From positions 1 to 64,000 of the forward strand of contig NZ_JBEYXW010000013.1 of the NCBI RefSeq assembly GCF_040645195.1: a DNA stretch of 64,000 bases, read 5' to 3'. Shown here piece by piece: positions 17,437 through 26,329 of the stretch; within the stretch, counting starts at the first letter, position 1, and every line of letters begins with the position of its first letter. The DNA is from Prauserella_A sp040645195. GTDB lineage: Bacteria > Actinomycetota > Actinomycetes > Mycobacteriales > Pseudonocardiaceae. A program made the translations under genes and the position numbers. A model generated the notes under the pieces. That model had not been told where the DNA came from and made no database searches. It saw nothing but the letters and a program-made list of their open reading frames with translations.

Positions 17437-17452
17437 GAACACGTGTTCGAGG
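17437..17452. promoter_or_regulatory. LexA SOS box of recA
   Basis: CCGAACACGTGTTCGA differs from the mycobacterial-type SOS consensus TCGAAC-N4-GTTCGA at a single base, with a perfect 14-bp inner palindrome. It lies 135 bases upstream of the recA start in the DUF3046-recA gap. Confidence 0.85.
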
Positions 17453-17491
17453 TCGAAACTGACACACCGTGCCGCTAGGATTTCCGGCCGG

Positions 17492-17686
17492 TCAGCGGCG
17501 CTCAGGCGGGATCCCGAACTCGGCACAGACCTCCTGCCAGATCTCCTTGGCCGACACCCCGGCCGTGAGCGCCTCCTCGATCGTGCGCCCCCCGAGGCCG
17601 CTGAGCACATGGTCCTTGGCCAGCGTCTCGGCGCGGGCCGCACCGAACTCCTCGGCCATCTGCCGTCGAAACACCGTGATCCGCAT
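17492..17686 (-). CDS. DUF3046 small protein upstream of recA
   Basis: A 64-residue protein whose sequence (MRITVFRRQMAEEFGAARAE, then ending AEFGIPPERR) fits DUF3046, an actinobacterial family that sits immediately before recA (Rv2738c in Mycobacterium). It is all helical with no catalytic motif. Function is unknown; conserved placement beside recA-recX hints at a DNA-repair link. The start ATG gives the usual family length. Confidence 0.85.
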   Translation of the reverse strand: MRITVFRRQMAEEFGAARAETLAKDHVLSGLGGRTIEEALTAGVSAKEIWQEVCAEFGIPPERR

Positions 17687-17746
17687 CGAGCCAAGACTAG
17701 CGGCGCGAAGTGCCTCCGCTCGGTCGGGACGACGTACTGTGCAGGC

Positions 17747-17869
17747 ATGCAGCTTGCACAGGAGGCATCCGGACTCGGGTCGACCGCACTGACGATCGCC
17801 TCCATAGTCACAGTGAGCGCAGCACTGATCGTTCTCATCGTCAACGCCCGCCGCAACGGGCGGAAGTGA
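17747..17869 (+). CDS. Possible 40-residue single-TM protein
   Basis: A short frame on the opposite strand to its neighbours encodes MQLAQEASGLGSTALTIASI followed by VTVSAALIVLIVNARR and NGRK: one hydrophobic helix and a positively charged C-terminus, the layout of a small membrane protein. There is no clear Shine-Dalgarno. It occupies the otherwise empty gap between DUF3046 and the Hsp70-like gene, and its stop is 8 bases from the latter's stop. It may be real or chance. Confidence 0.35.
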   Translation: MQLAQEASGLGSTALTIASIVTVSAALIVLIVNARRNGRK

Positions 17870-17876
17870 CGGCTGG

Positions 17877-19793
17877 CTACTCGCCCGGCTGAACGTTCTG
17901 CTCGAAGTAGTCGGCCAGGTTGCCCGGGGTCGTCGCCTCGCCCTCGCCGGTGGCGTTGACCTGGTAGACGAACCCCGCCAGTGGGCGGTCCTTGACCGTG
18001 AAGACCAGCACACCGGAGTTGCGCCCCACCGACGCCGAGTACCGCCCGTCGAGCGCATTGCCACGCCACTCGGCCTCGACCCGGTCACCGCCTCCGGTGC
18101 GGCTCAGCAACCCGTCGGTGTACTGCTTCAGCACGTCGGCCGACGTGCCGTGCAGGTAGGTGATCTGGGCACCGGCCAGGCCAGGGGCCGAGCAGGTCAC
18201 CGTCACCCCGAGCTCCTCCTCGTTCGACGCGGCCGCTGGCCCGGTACCCGTGCCCGGCCCGCACTGGCTGCTCTCGGGTATGCCGCCGGCGAGCTGGCGC
18301 AGACAGCCGGTGAAACCCTGCTGGTCGGACTGCCCGGGCTGACGGCATTCCTCGGCGGTGTAGGTCGTCGCCGACGACGAGGGCAGGAAGAAGAACACGG
18401 CACCAGCGGCGAGCAGCACCACGGCCGCGACCACGGCACCGATCAGCAGCGTGCGGCGCCTGCCTTTTCCGGTGGTCTGCTGTGCCGCCGGGTAGGACGG
18501 GAAGTTCGCGGGCGCCGCCTGTGGGGTGCCCAGCGGCGGCGAGACGAGCGCGGGCTGCGGTCCGCTCGCCGGGTACGCGGGCTGCTGCGGGTATCCGGGC
18601 TGGTACCCGCCCGGGATAGCGGCGACCTGCGGCGGCTGGTGTGGGCCGGTGGCAGAAGGCGCCTGCGGCGGAATCCCCGCGGCGGCGAGCTGGCCATCGA
18701 CGTTCTGCGTGCGCATGCTGATGCCGTCCGCCGCGACGTGGTGCGCGCCGAGCGCCACGGCCGTCTCCGGCTGGTCGAGGCTGGCAGGAACCACGCCGAG
18801 TTTCTCGGCGAGCAGCGTGCCGACGAGCGGAAGCCTGCTGGAACCTCCGACCAGGTAGATGCCGGCGAGCCGGTCGGGGCTCAGACCCGCCGAGCGGACC
18901 GTTCTGGCCAGCAGCTCGACGCTGCGCAGCATGGCAGGCCGCACGAGCGCCTCCAGCTCGGCCCTCGTGACGAGCACGTCGGCGAACGGCTCCGGCATCG
19001 GCACCTCGGTCTGCGGCAACCGCGACAGGGCCTCCTTGGCTGCCTTCACATCCTCCTGCAACGCCCGGCGGGTACGCCGGTCGGCGGTGGACTCCGGGCG
19101 CAGCAGCCGCTGCCAGCGCTGCGGATCCCGGTGCGAGACCTCCCGCCCGACGTGCACGAGCAGCGCCTGATCGACATCGAGACCGCCGAGGTCCGGCAGG
19201 CCGTCCTCGGCCAGCACGGCGTAGCCGCTCTGCGTCGCGCCCACCACCGCGACGTCGAACGTACCCGCCCCCAGGTCGTAGACGGCCAGCGTCTGGCCAG
19301 GGGCGAGCGCCTTGCCGGGGAACGACGCGAAGTGGGCAGCCGCCGCGACGGGCTCGGGCACCAGCGACACGGAGCCGGTCATGCCGGCCAGGCGGGCCGC
19401 CGACAGCAGCACGTTGCGGCGAACCGGTCCCCACTGCGCAGGGTGGGTCAGCCGGATCTCGTCGGGCTGCTCGCCGCCCAGCTGGCGGGTCGTCTCGTCG
19501 AGCACCCGGCGCAGCACCGCGGCCAGCGTCTCGTTGACCGGGACCACATCGGTGCCGAGCAGCAGGGTCTGCTCGTCCACGCGGCGCTTCGGGTTCGGTT
19601 CGAACCGGGTCGGGTCCAACCGCGCGCGGCGCTCGGCGTCTCGCCCGACGACCAGCGTGCCGTCCTCCTCCGCGAACACCGCCGAGGGCATCGTCGCGGA
19701 TCCGTCCACCTCGACCACCCGGGGCGGGCGGCCGTGTGCGGACAGGACGGCAACGGTGTTGGACGTACCGAGGTCCACGGACAGAATCCGCAC
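17877..19793 (-). CDS. Membrane-anchored Hsp70-family protein
   Basis: A 638-residue protein. Residues 1 to about 350 form an actin-type ATPase domain of the Hsp70 class: phosphate-1 loop VDLGTSNTVAVL, YDLGAGTFDVAVVG and adenosine motif GIYLVGGSSRLPLV. The peptide-binding domain of DnaK is missing; instead there is a Pro/Gln/Ala-rich linker (about 390-480), a basic stop (KGRRR), one membrane helix (TLLIGAVVAAVVLLAAGAVFFF) and a C-terminal domain of about 130 residues that would be outside the cell, with four Cys. The GTG start 19793 follows GGGGAG by five bases. An ATP-driven or sensor role at the membrane is an inference. Confidence 0.82.
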   Translation of the reverse strand: MRILSVDLGTSNTVAVLSAHGRPPRVVEVDGSATMPSAVFAEEDGTLVVGRDAERRARLDPTRFEPNPKRRVDEQTLLLGTDVVPVNETLAAVLRRVLDETTRQLGGEQPDEIRLTHPAQWGPVRRNVLLSAARLAGMTGSVSLVPEPVAAAAHFASFPGKALAPGQTLAVYDLGAGTFDVAVVGATQSGYAVLAEDGLPDLGGLDVDQALLVHVGREVSHRDPQRWQRLLRPESTADRRTRRALQEDVKAAKEALSRLPQTEVPMPEPFADVLVTRAELEALVRPAMLRSVELLARTVRSAGLSPDRLAGIYLVGGSSRLPLVGTLLAEKLGVVPASLDQPETAVALGAHHVAADGISMRTQNVDGQLAAAGIPPQAPSATGPHQPPQVAAIPGGYQPGYPQQPAYPASGPQPALVSPPLGTPQAAPANFPSYPAAQQTTGKGRRRTLLIGAVVAAVVLLAAGAVFFFLPSSSATTYTAEECRQPGQSDQQGFTGCLRQLAGGIPESSQCGPGTGTGPAAASNEEELGVTVTCSAPGLAGAQITYLHGTSADVLKQYTDGLLSRTGGGDRVEAEWRGNALDGRYSASVGRNSGVLVFTVKDRPLAGFVYQVNATGEGEATTPGNLADYFEQNVQPGE

Positions 19794-19920
19794 AGCACTC
19801 CCCTTGTTGATGTAGCACGCGCTCGCGGTGATGCTGCCATGTCCGGCTCGCTCGTGTGGACCGACCCGCGGGATTCCCAGCTCAGCGCGGGCGCACGGCG
19901 AAGTTGTCGGTGCCAGGCGC

Positions 19921-19926
19921 CATGAT
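19921..19926 (+). promoter_or_regulatory. Putative leaderless -10 of lhr
   Basis: CATGAT ends exactly six bases before the GTG at 19933, and no Shine-Dalgarno is present. Position and shape match the other leaderless-type starts in this window. Confidence 0.35.
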
Positions 19927-19932
19927 GGTGTC

Positions 19933-22900
19933 GTGGGCAGGAACGTGCTCGGACTCTTCTCCCCCGCGACCAGTGACTGGTTCGCGGGGGCGTTCGCCGC
20001 GCCCACCGCCGCCCAGGAGGGAGCCTGGCGGGCAGCACACGCCGGGGAGCATGCGCTCGTCATCGCGCCGACCGGGTCCGGCAAGACGCTGGCCGCGTTT
20101 CTCTGGGCGCTGGACCGGCTCACGATAGGCCCGCCTCCGGAATCGCCTGCCCACCGGTGCCGGGTGCTCTATGTCTCGCCGCTCAAGGCGCTGGCCGTGG
20201 ACGTCCAGCGCAACCTTCGCGCACCGCTGGCCGGAATCTCGCAGGCAGCCCGCAGGCTGGGTCTACCGCCGCCGGACATCGCGGTCGGCATGCGGACCGG
20301 CGACACCACCGCCACCGAGCGTCGCCAGTTCGCCCGGACACCACCGGACGTGCTGGTCACCACACCGGAGTCGCTCTTCCTGCTCCTGACGTCTTCGGCG
20401 CGTGAGTCGTTGCGCGGTGTCGAGACGGTGATCGTCGACGAGGTGCACGCCGTCGCGGGAGGCAAGCGTGGCGCGCACCTGGCACTGTCGCTGGAGAGGC
20501 TGGACGACCTGCTGCCGAAGCCGGCACAGCGCATCGGCCTTTCGGCCACGGTGCGCCCGGTGGACGAGGTGAGCACGTTCCTCACCGGCGGACGGCCGGT
20601 GCGGGTGGTGCAGCCGAAGCTCACCAAGACGATCGAGGTCCGGGTCGAGGTCCCGGTCGAGGACATGGCCGAGCTCGACGCGCCGCCACAACCGGCCGAA
20701 CCGCCCGTGCCGATCGACGCGCAGGAGGAGATCTCCGGCGTGGCCACACGCAAGCCCTCGATCTGGCCGGCCGTCGAGGAGCGCGTACTCGATCTCATCC
20801 GCGCCCACCGCTCCACGATCGTGTTCGCGAACTCCCGGCGACTGGCCGAGCGGCTCACCGCCAGGCTCAACGAGCTCGTGGCCGAGCAGACCGAGCTGGT
20901 ACGAGGCCAGCGCTACCCGGCGGAGGCGATCGGCGAGTCGGGGCTGGCCACCGGGGCGGCGGCCACGATCGCCAAGGCCCATCACGGCTCCATGTCCCGG
21001 GAGCAGCGCACCCGGGTGGAAGAGGAGCTGAAGTCGGGACGGCTGCCGTGCGTTGTCGCCACGTCCTCGCTCGAACTCGGCATCGACATGGGTGCGGTCG
21101 ACCTGGTGGTGCAGATCGAGGCGCCGCCGACGGTGGCCTCCGGTCTGCAGCGGGTCGGCCGCGCCGGGCACCACGTCGGAGCGGTATCGACCGGCGTCAT
21201 GTTCCCCAAGTTCCGCGGTGACCTGGTGTCGTGCGCGGTGGTGGCCGAACGCATGACAGGCGGTGCGATCGAGGCGATCCGCTATCCCCGCAACCCACTG
21301 GACGTGCTGGCACAGCAGGTCGTGGCCATGGTCGCCCTCGAACCGCGCACGGTCGCCGACGTCACGGCGACGGTGCGCCGGGCCGCTCCTTTCACGGCGT
21401 TGCCCGACGACGCGTTGCACGCGGTGCTCGACATGCTGGCGGGCCGGTACCCGAGTGAGGAGTTCGGCGAGCTGCGCGCCCGTATCACCTGGGACCGGGT
21501 GACCGGCGAGCTGCGTGGCAGGCCGGGTGCGCAACGTCTGGCGGTCACCTCCGGCGGCACGATCCCCGATCGCGGGCTGTTCACCGTGATGACCCCGGGC
21601 GACGGCACGCGGCCGGGCTCGCGGGTGGGCGAACTGGACGAGGAGATGGTCTACGAGTCCAGGGTCGGCGACACGATCCTGCTCGGTACCTCCTCATGGC
21701 GGATCACCGATATCACGCACGACCGCGTGATCGTGCTGCCCGCGCCGGGTGAGCCGGCCCGGATGCCGTTCTGGAAGGGCGATGCACCGGGCAGGCCACT
21801 GGAACTGGGCAGGGCGCTGGGTGCCTTCCTCCGCGAACTGTCCACAGCGGACACCGAGTCGGCGCGGACGCGGGCGCTGACAGCGGGTCTGGACGAACGC
21901 GCGTGTGCCAACCTGCTCGGCTACCTCGACGAGCAGCGCGAGGCCACCCGGCACGTGCCCAACGACCGTACGGTCCTGCTGGAGCGGTTCCGGGACGAGC
22001 TCGGCGACTGGCGGGTCGTGGTGCACTCGCCCTTCGGCGCCCAGGTCAACGCGCCGTGGGCGCTGGCAGTCGCGGCGAGGTTGCGGGAGAACCGCGGTGT
22101 CGACGCCCAGGTGGCCCATTCCGACGACGGGATCGTGCTGCGCCTGCCCGAGGCGCTCGACGACGAGGGGCGCGAGGTCGTTCTGCACGCCGACGACGTG
22201 CTGATCGATCCCGAGGACGTGGAATCGCTCATCGTGTCCGAGGTCGGTGGTTCCGCGCTGTTCGCCGCGCGGTTCCGCGAGTGTGCCGCGCGGTCGCTGC
22301 TGCTGCCGCGCCGGGATCCGCGCCGCCGCACACCGCTGTGGCAGCAACGGCAACGTGCCTCGCAACTGCTCGGCGTTGCCGCCAAGTACGAGCGGTTCCC
22401 CGTGGTGCTGGAGGCGATGCGGGAATGCCTGCAGGACGTCTACGACGTCAGCGGGCTGCGTGAGCTGATGGCCGACGTGCGCGCACGCAAGGTGAAGGTC
22501 GTCGAGGTGGAAACGCCGTCGGCGTCGCCGTTCGCCCGCAGCCTGTTGTTCGGCTACGTCGGGATGTTCCTGTACGAGACCGATGCCCCGCTCGCGGAAC
22601 GGCGGGCAGCGGCGCTGTCGTTGGACTCGGCGCTGCTGGCCGAACTACTCGGCACCGAGGCGATCCGGGAACTGCTCGATGCCGAGGTGGTGGCGGCCGT
22701 CGAGCGGACGCTGCAGCGGCTCGACCAGGACCGGCACGCCCGCAACGTGGAGGACGCGGCCGACCTGCTGCGGTTCCTCGGTGATCTGACCACGGCCGAG
22801 GCCGCCGACCGCGGCGTCCGGCCCGAGTGGCTTACCGAGCTGGTCGCCGCGCGCCGCGCGATCGAGGTCCGCATTGCCGGCGAGGAGCGCTACCTCGCCA

Positions 22901-24525
22901 TCGAGGACGCCGGGCGTGTCCGGGACGCACTCGGCGTGGCACTGCCGATCGGCGTGCCGGAGGTGTTCACCGAACCGGTGACCGATCCTCTCGGCGACCT
23001 GCTCATCCGCTATGCCCGCAGTCACGGCCCCTTCGCGGCGGCACAGGTCGCACAGCGGTTCGGCCTCGGCGTCGCCGTGGTCACCGGCCTGCTCGACCGG
23101 CTGACATCGGAGGGGAGGCTGGTCCGTGGAGAGCTGCGACCAGAGCCGTACGAGTCCGGCGGCGTCGAGTACTGCGACGCGGGGGTGCTGCGCAGGTTGC
23201 GGCGCGCATCGCTGGCCAAGCTGCGGGCCGAGGTGGAGCCGGTCGAACCGGCCGCGCTGGGCAGGTTCCTCCCCGGCTGGCACGGGATCGGCGCGCGAAT
23301 GCGGTCGGCGCCCACGGCCGACGACGTGCTCTCGGCGGTCGAGCAACTGGCCGGAGCGCCACTACCGGCGAGCGCGCTGGAGTCACTGATCCTGCCGAGC
23401 CGGCTCCCTGGCTACTACCCGGCGCTGCTGGACGAACTCACCACCGCCGGCGAGGTGACGTGGTGCGGGTGCGGCGCACTGTCCGGAGGGGACGGTTGGG
23501 TCGCGTTGGCGCCGTCCGACGTCGCCGACCTGCTGCTGCCCGATGTGGACGACACGGCCCCACAGAGCCCTTTGCACTCGGCGATACTGTCCACTTTGGC
23601 CAACGGTGCGCTGTTCTTCCGGCAGCTCGTCGACAGGGTGAGCGTCGAGCTGGAAACGCCGCCGAACGACGCCGACGTGGTCGCCGCTTTGTGGGACCTG
23701 GTGTGGGCCGGCTTGGCCACCGGCGACACACTCGCCCCGCTGCGGGCGCAGGTGTCGGGACGCGGGGCGGCGCACAAACCCCGCCGCTCCACGCCGCGTG
23801 GGCGCTATGCCCGGCTGCGCGCCGGCCGGCCCGCGCTGCCGTCCCGAACAGGCCCGCCGACGGTCGCCGGCCGCTGGGGGCTCACACCGGATCGGGAGCC
23901 GGACCTCACACGGCGCACCCATGCCCGCACGGAGTCGTTCCTCGAACGCCACGGCGTGCTCACCCGGGGGGCGCTGGACACCGAACGGGTCACCGGCGGC
24001 TTTTCCGGTATCTACAAGGTGTTGCGGGGGATGGAGGACTCCGGGCAGATCATCCGCGGCTATGTCGTCGAGGGTCTCGGCGCGGCTCAGTTCGCCGCGC
24101 GGGGCGCGGTGGACCGGCTGCGGGCGCTGTCCGACACGAGTGGTTCCCGGGCTCCGCAGGGTGCGGTAGTGCTGGCGGCCAGCGATCCGGCCCAGCCGTA
24201 TGGGGCGGCACTGCCGTGGCCGGCTCCGCTCGGCACGACCAAGCACCGCCCCGCGCGCAAGGCCGGCGCCCTGACGGTGTTCGCCGACGGTACGCCCGCG
24301 CTGTACGTCGAGCGGGGCGGACGGTCCCTGCTGTCGTTCACCGAGGACACCGCTGCGCTGCGCGCGGCGGCACAGGCGCTCTCGACGGCTGTCCGGGAGG
24401 GCTGGCTCGGCCAGTTGCAGGTCGAGCGGGCCGATGGGGAGCACGCACTGACCTCCGAGCTCGCCGACATTTTGCGGGAGGCCGGTTTCCGCGCAACACC
24501 CAAGGGACTGCGCCTCCGGGCGTAA
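19933..24525 (+). CDS. lhr: Large ATP-dependent helicase Lhr
   Basis: A superfamily 2 helicase of 1530 residues from the GTG at 19933, close to mycobacterial Lhr (about 1510). The N-terminal half has Walker A APTGSGKT, motif II DEVH (VIVDEVHAV), motif III LSATVRPV, and motifs V/VI TSSLELGIDMGAVDLVVQIE (in part) and QRVGRAGH; then come winged-helix and beta-barrel domains of the Lhr core, and a long actinobacterial C-terminal domain. Lhr unwinds RNA:DNA hybrids and is damage-inducible in mycobacteria. The in-frame ATG at 19828 would add 35 residues overlapping the promoter of the divergent Hsp70-like gene, so the shorter start is preferred. Confidence 0.93.
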   Translation: MGRNVLGLFSPATSDWFAGAFAAPTAAQEGAWRAAHAGEHALVIAPTGSGKTLAAFLWALDRLTIGPPPESPAHRCRVLYVSPLKALAVDVQRNLRAPLAGISQAARRLGLPPPDIAVGMRTGDTTATERRQFARTPPDVLVTTPESLFLLLTSSARESLRGVETVIVDEVHAVAGGKRGAHLALSLERLDDLLPKPAQRIGLSATVRPVDEVSTFLTGGRPVRVVQPKLTKTIEVRVEVPVEDMAELDAPPQPAEPPVPIDAQEEISGVATRKPSIWPAVEERVLDLIRAHRSTIVFANSRRLAERLTARLNELVAEQTELVRGQRYPAEAIGESGLATGAAATIAKAHHGSMSREQRTRVEEELKSGRLPCVVATSSLELGIDMGAVDLVVQIEAPPTVASGLQRVGRAGHHVGAVSTGVMFPKFRGDLVSCAVVAERMTGGAIEAIRYPRNPLDVLAQQVVAMVALEPRTVADVTATVRRAAPFTALPDDALHAVLDMLAGRYPSEEFGELRARITWDRVTGELRGRPGAQRLAVTSGGTIPDRGLFTVMTPGDGTRPGSRVGELDEEMVYESRVGDTILLGTSSWRITDITHDRVIVLPAPGEPARMPFWKGDAPGRPLELGRALGAFLRELSTADTESARTRALTAGLDERACANLLGYLDEQREATRHVPNDRTVLLERFRDELGDWRVVVHSPFGAQVNAPWALAVAARLRENRGVDAQVAHSDDGIVLRLPEALDDEGREVVLHADDVLIDPEDVESLIVSEVGGSALFAARFRECAARSLLLPRRDPRRRTPLWQQRQRASQLLGVAAKYERFPVVLEAMRECLQDVYDVSGLRELMADVRARKVKVVEVETPSASPFARSLLFGYVGMFLYETDAPLAERRAAALSLDSALLAELLGTEAIRELLDAEVVAAVERTLQRLDQDRHARNVEDAADLLRFLGDLTTAEAADRGVRPEWLTELVAARRAIEVRIAGEERYLAIEDAGRVRDALGVALPIGVPEVFTEPVTDPLGDLLIRYARSHGPFAAAQVAQRFGLGVAVVTGLLDRLTSEGRLVRGELRPEPYESGGVEYCDAGVLRRLRRASLAKLRAEVEPVEPAALGRFLPGWHGIGARMRSAPTADDVLSAVEQLAGAPLPASALESLILPSRLPGYYPALLDELTTAGEVTWCGCGALSGGDGWVALAPSDVADLLLPDVDDTAPQSPLHSAILSTLANGALFFRQLVDRVSVELETPPNDADVVAALWDLVWAGLATGDTLAPLRAQVSGRGAAHKPRRSTPRGRYARLRAGRPALPSRTGPPTVAGRWGLTPDREPDLTRRTHARTESFLERHGVLTRGALDTERVTGGFSGIYKVLRGMEDSGQIIRGYVVEGLGAAQFAARGAVDRLRALSDTSGSRAPQGAVVLAASDPAQPYGAALPWPAPLGTTKHRPARKAGALTVFADGTPALYVERGGRSLLSFTEDTAALRAAAQALSTAVREGWLGQLQVERADGEHALTSELADILREAGFRATPKGLRLRA

Positions 24526-24609
24526 CCGGAGTTGCCAGCTCGCACCGACACGCAAGCCGCTGTCAAAACTCTCTAGGCTGCACGGCGAGCTGTGGAAAGG
24601 ACCCCGACA

Positions 24610-25110
24610 ATGGCCATGCGCGACCTGCGCTACTTCGGTGACCCGGTGTTGAAAACCGTGACCGACCCGGTGACCACTTTCGACAAGTCGGTGAAGGCGC
24701 TGGTCGACGACCTGCTGGAGACGGTCGACCTACCCGGGCGGGCGGGGCTGGCCGCACCGCAGATCGGGGTGAGCTTGCGCGCGTTCAGCTACAAGGTCGA
24801 CGGCAAGCACGGTTACGTGCTCAACCCGAAGATCGTCGAGCTCTCCGAGAACGCTCACGAGATCACGGAGGGCTGCCTGTCGGTTCCCAAGCTGTGGTTC
24901 CCGACGACCCGCGCCAAGTACGCCGTCGTCCGCGGGGTCGACCTCCGCAATGAACCGGTGACCGTCGAAGGCGACGGCGTGTTCGCGCAGTGCCTGCAGC
25001 ACGAGACGGATCATCTCGACGGGATGCTCTACCTCGACCGGCTCGATCCCGACCAGCGACGGCAGGCGATGCGCGAGGCCCGCCAGCACGACTGGTTCTG
25101 GTCTCGGTAG
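24610..25110 (+). CDS. def: Peptide deformylase
   Basis: A 166-residue metalloenzyme that removes the formyl group from nascent N-terminal Met. All three family motifs are present: GLAAPQIG, EGCLSVP with the metal Cys, and HETDHLDG with the two metal His and catalytic Glu. Start ATG 24610 follows AAGGA by eight bases; the in-frame GTG at 24592 overlaps that site. It lies 84 bases after lhr on the same strand and probably has its own promoter. Many actinomycetes carry more than one def. Confidence 0.94.
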   Translation: MAMRDLRYFGDPVLKTVTDPVTTFDKSVKALVDDLLETVDLPGRAGLAAPQIGVSLRAFSYKVDGKHGYVLNPKIVELSENAHEITEGCLSVPKLWFPTTRAKYAVVRGVDLRNEPVTVEGDGVFAQCLQHETDHLDGMLYLDRLDPDQRRQAMREARQHDWFWSR

Positions 25111-25257
25111 AGAAACTTCGAACGAAGTAATCCAATCGAGTGAACGCAAGAAGGTTGCCTTAACGATCTGTGGTCATCGTCACTCCATCATGACTTCGCC
25201 GTTGCCGGTTCGTAATCTGGCCGAGCTCTTGACGTTATCGAGGCTCCGAGGACAGAT

Positions 25258-26004
25258 ATGGTCGGTCGACATCGCGCGAAGAACTCACCGTCGTGGAAGC
25301 TGCCTACAGCACTGGGCCTCGTCGCGGCGGGCATGCTGGTCTTCACGGTCTGGGTCACCAACGGCTGGTGGAACGACGACCGCCCGGCGGGAGGTGCCGC
25401 TCTCGCAGCCTCGCCGGGAACTCCGTCGACACCGCACCGGACCGCGCTCTCCGCCACACTGACTACCCGGCCATCTCCCACGACCACCACGACGACGGCA
25501 CGGCCGACCACAACGGTCCTGCCGACCACGACCACCACGACAACCACCACGACGACGACAACCACGACGGAGGAGACCACCAGCGAGGAACCGCCTCCTC
25601 CGCCTCCGCCACCGCCGCCACCGCCGCCACCACCGCCCCCTCCGGCGCAGTGCTCGACAGACCTGGCGGGGACACAGCCGTCCGTCGCGCAGGCGGGCAA
25701 CCACATCCTGACCAAGTTCCAGGTCAACTCCGTCCTCGGTGTCGGCGACCGTTCCGGAACCAGCGAGCACCCGTCGGGTCTGGCGCTCGATTTCATGGTC
25801 GACTCGGCGACCGGTGACGCACTGGCCGACTACGTCCTGGCGCACAAGGCCGAGTTCGGCGTGACCTACGTGATCTGGAAGCAGCGGTACAACGACGGCA
25901 GCGGCTGGTCACTGATGGAAGATCGCGGTGGCGTCACGGCAAACCACTACGACCACGTGCACGTCTCGTTCACTGCCGGCGCACCGGTATCGGTCACCTG
26001 CTGA
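25258..26004 (+). CDS. Secreted/anchored M15-like protein with Thr and Pro linkers
   Basis: A 248-residue protein with a basic N-terminus and one hydrophobic helix (LGLVAAGMLVFTVWVTNGWW) that anchors or exports it. Next is a low-complexity wall-spanning region: a run of about 15 Thr, an acidic patch, then about 18 Pro. The C-terminal domain of about 115 residues has SEHPSGLALDF and HYDHVHVSF, the His/Asp and His-x-His pattern of M15/VanY-type zinc hydrolases, and two terminal Cys that could pair. GAGGA lies five bases before the ATG. It probably acts at the cell wall; catalysis is not proven, since the general base Glu of M15 is not obvious. Confidence 0.75.
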   Translation: MVGRHRAKNSPSWKLPTALGLVAAGMLVFTVWVTNGWWNDDRPAGGAALAASPGTPSTPHRTALSATLTTRPSPTTTTTTARPTTTVLPTTTTTTTTTTTTTTTEETTSEEPPPPPPPPPPPPPPPPPPAQCSTDLAGTQPSVAQAGNHILTKFQVNSVLGVGDRSGTSEHPSGLALDFMVDSATGDALADYVLAHKAEFGVTYVIWKQRYNDGSGWSLMEDRGGVTANHYDHVHVSFTAGAPVSVTC

Positions 26005-26190
26005 CTCCGGCGCCCGCGGGGCTGTGGCGTGCTCGGGACCGGTGGCCGCGATAGACCGGCCCCGTCACCTGCTGATTCCGGCGCCCGCCGGGCAGTTGCA
26101 CACCGAACACGCCACAGCCCACATCGCACGCGCTCAGCGCCGGTGTCCGCGACAGATCCGCCCGTCACCAACTGACCAGCGCCCGCCGGG
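25993..26190 (+). repeat. Three degenerate copies of the gene's 3' end
   Basis: GTCACCTGCTGA followed by CTCCGGCGCCCGC (25993) covers the last codons and stop of the M15-like gene. It recurs at 26064 (GTCACCTGCTGATTCCGGCG) and, more diverged, at 26164 (GTCACCAACTGACCAGCGC). The upstream flank CGCGATAGACCGGCCC/CGCGACAGATCCGCCC is also repeated for the last two. Confidence 0.65.
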
Positions 26191-26329
26191 CACTCGCACG
26201 CGGCACGCACAGCCTGGCGCCCCGCACACCCGGCAGCGGGGTGCGCGGTAGACCCGGAGGTCCGCACCACCTACTGGGCGGGCGTGCGGCACTCACCGTT
26301 CGCTGTGCTCGGCCCCGGCCGCGTCGCGC
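26005..26329. other. 325-base gene-free stretch after the M15-like gene
   Basis: It contains the second and third copies of the degenerate tail repeat and several short GC-rich repeats. No open frame with a plausible start and ribosome site is supported, and I saw no RNA gene. It separates two convergent genes, so a terminator is expected, but no long clean hairpin is visible. Confidence 0.5.

Noticed and set aside
25116..25127. CTTCGAACGAAG as a third LexA box
   Set aside because: It has only the TCGAAC half and wrong spacing; no GTTCGA arm.
25188..25796. Minus-strand frame of 202 codons rich in Gly and Val runs
   Set aside because: It is the antisense reading of the Pro/Thr repeat of the M15-like gene; no ribosome site or family sequence.
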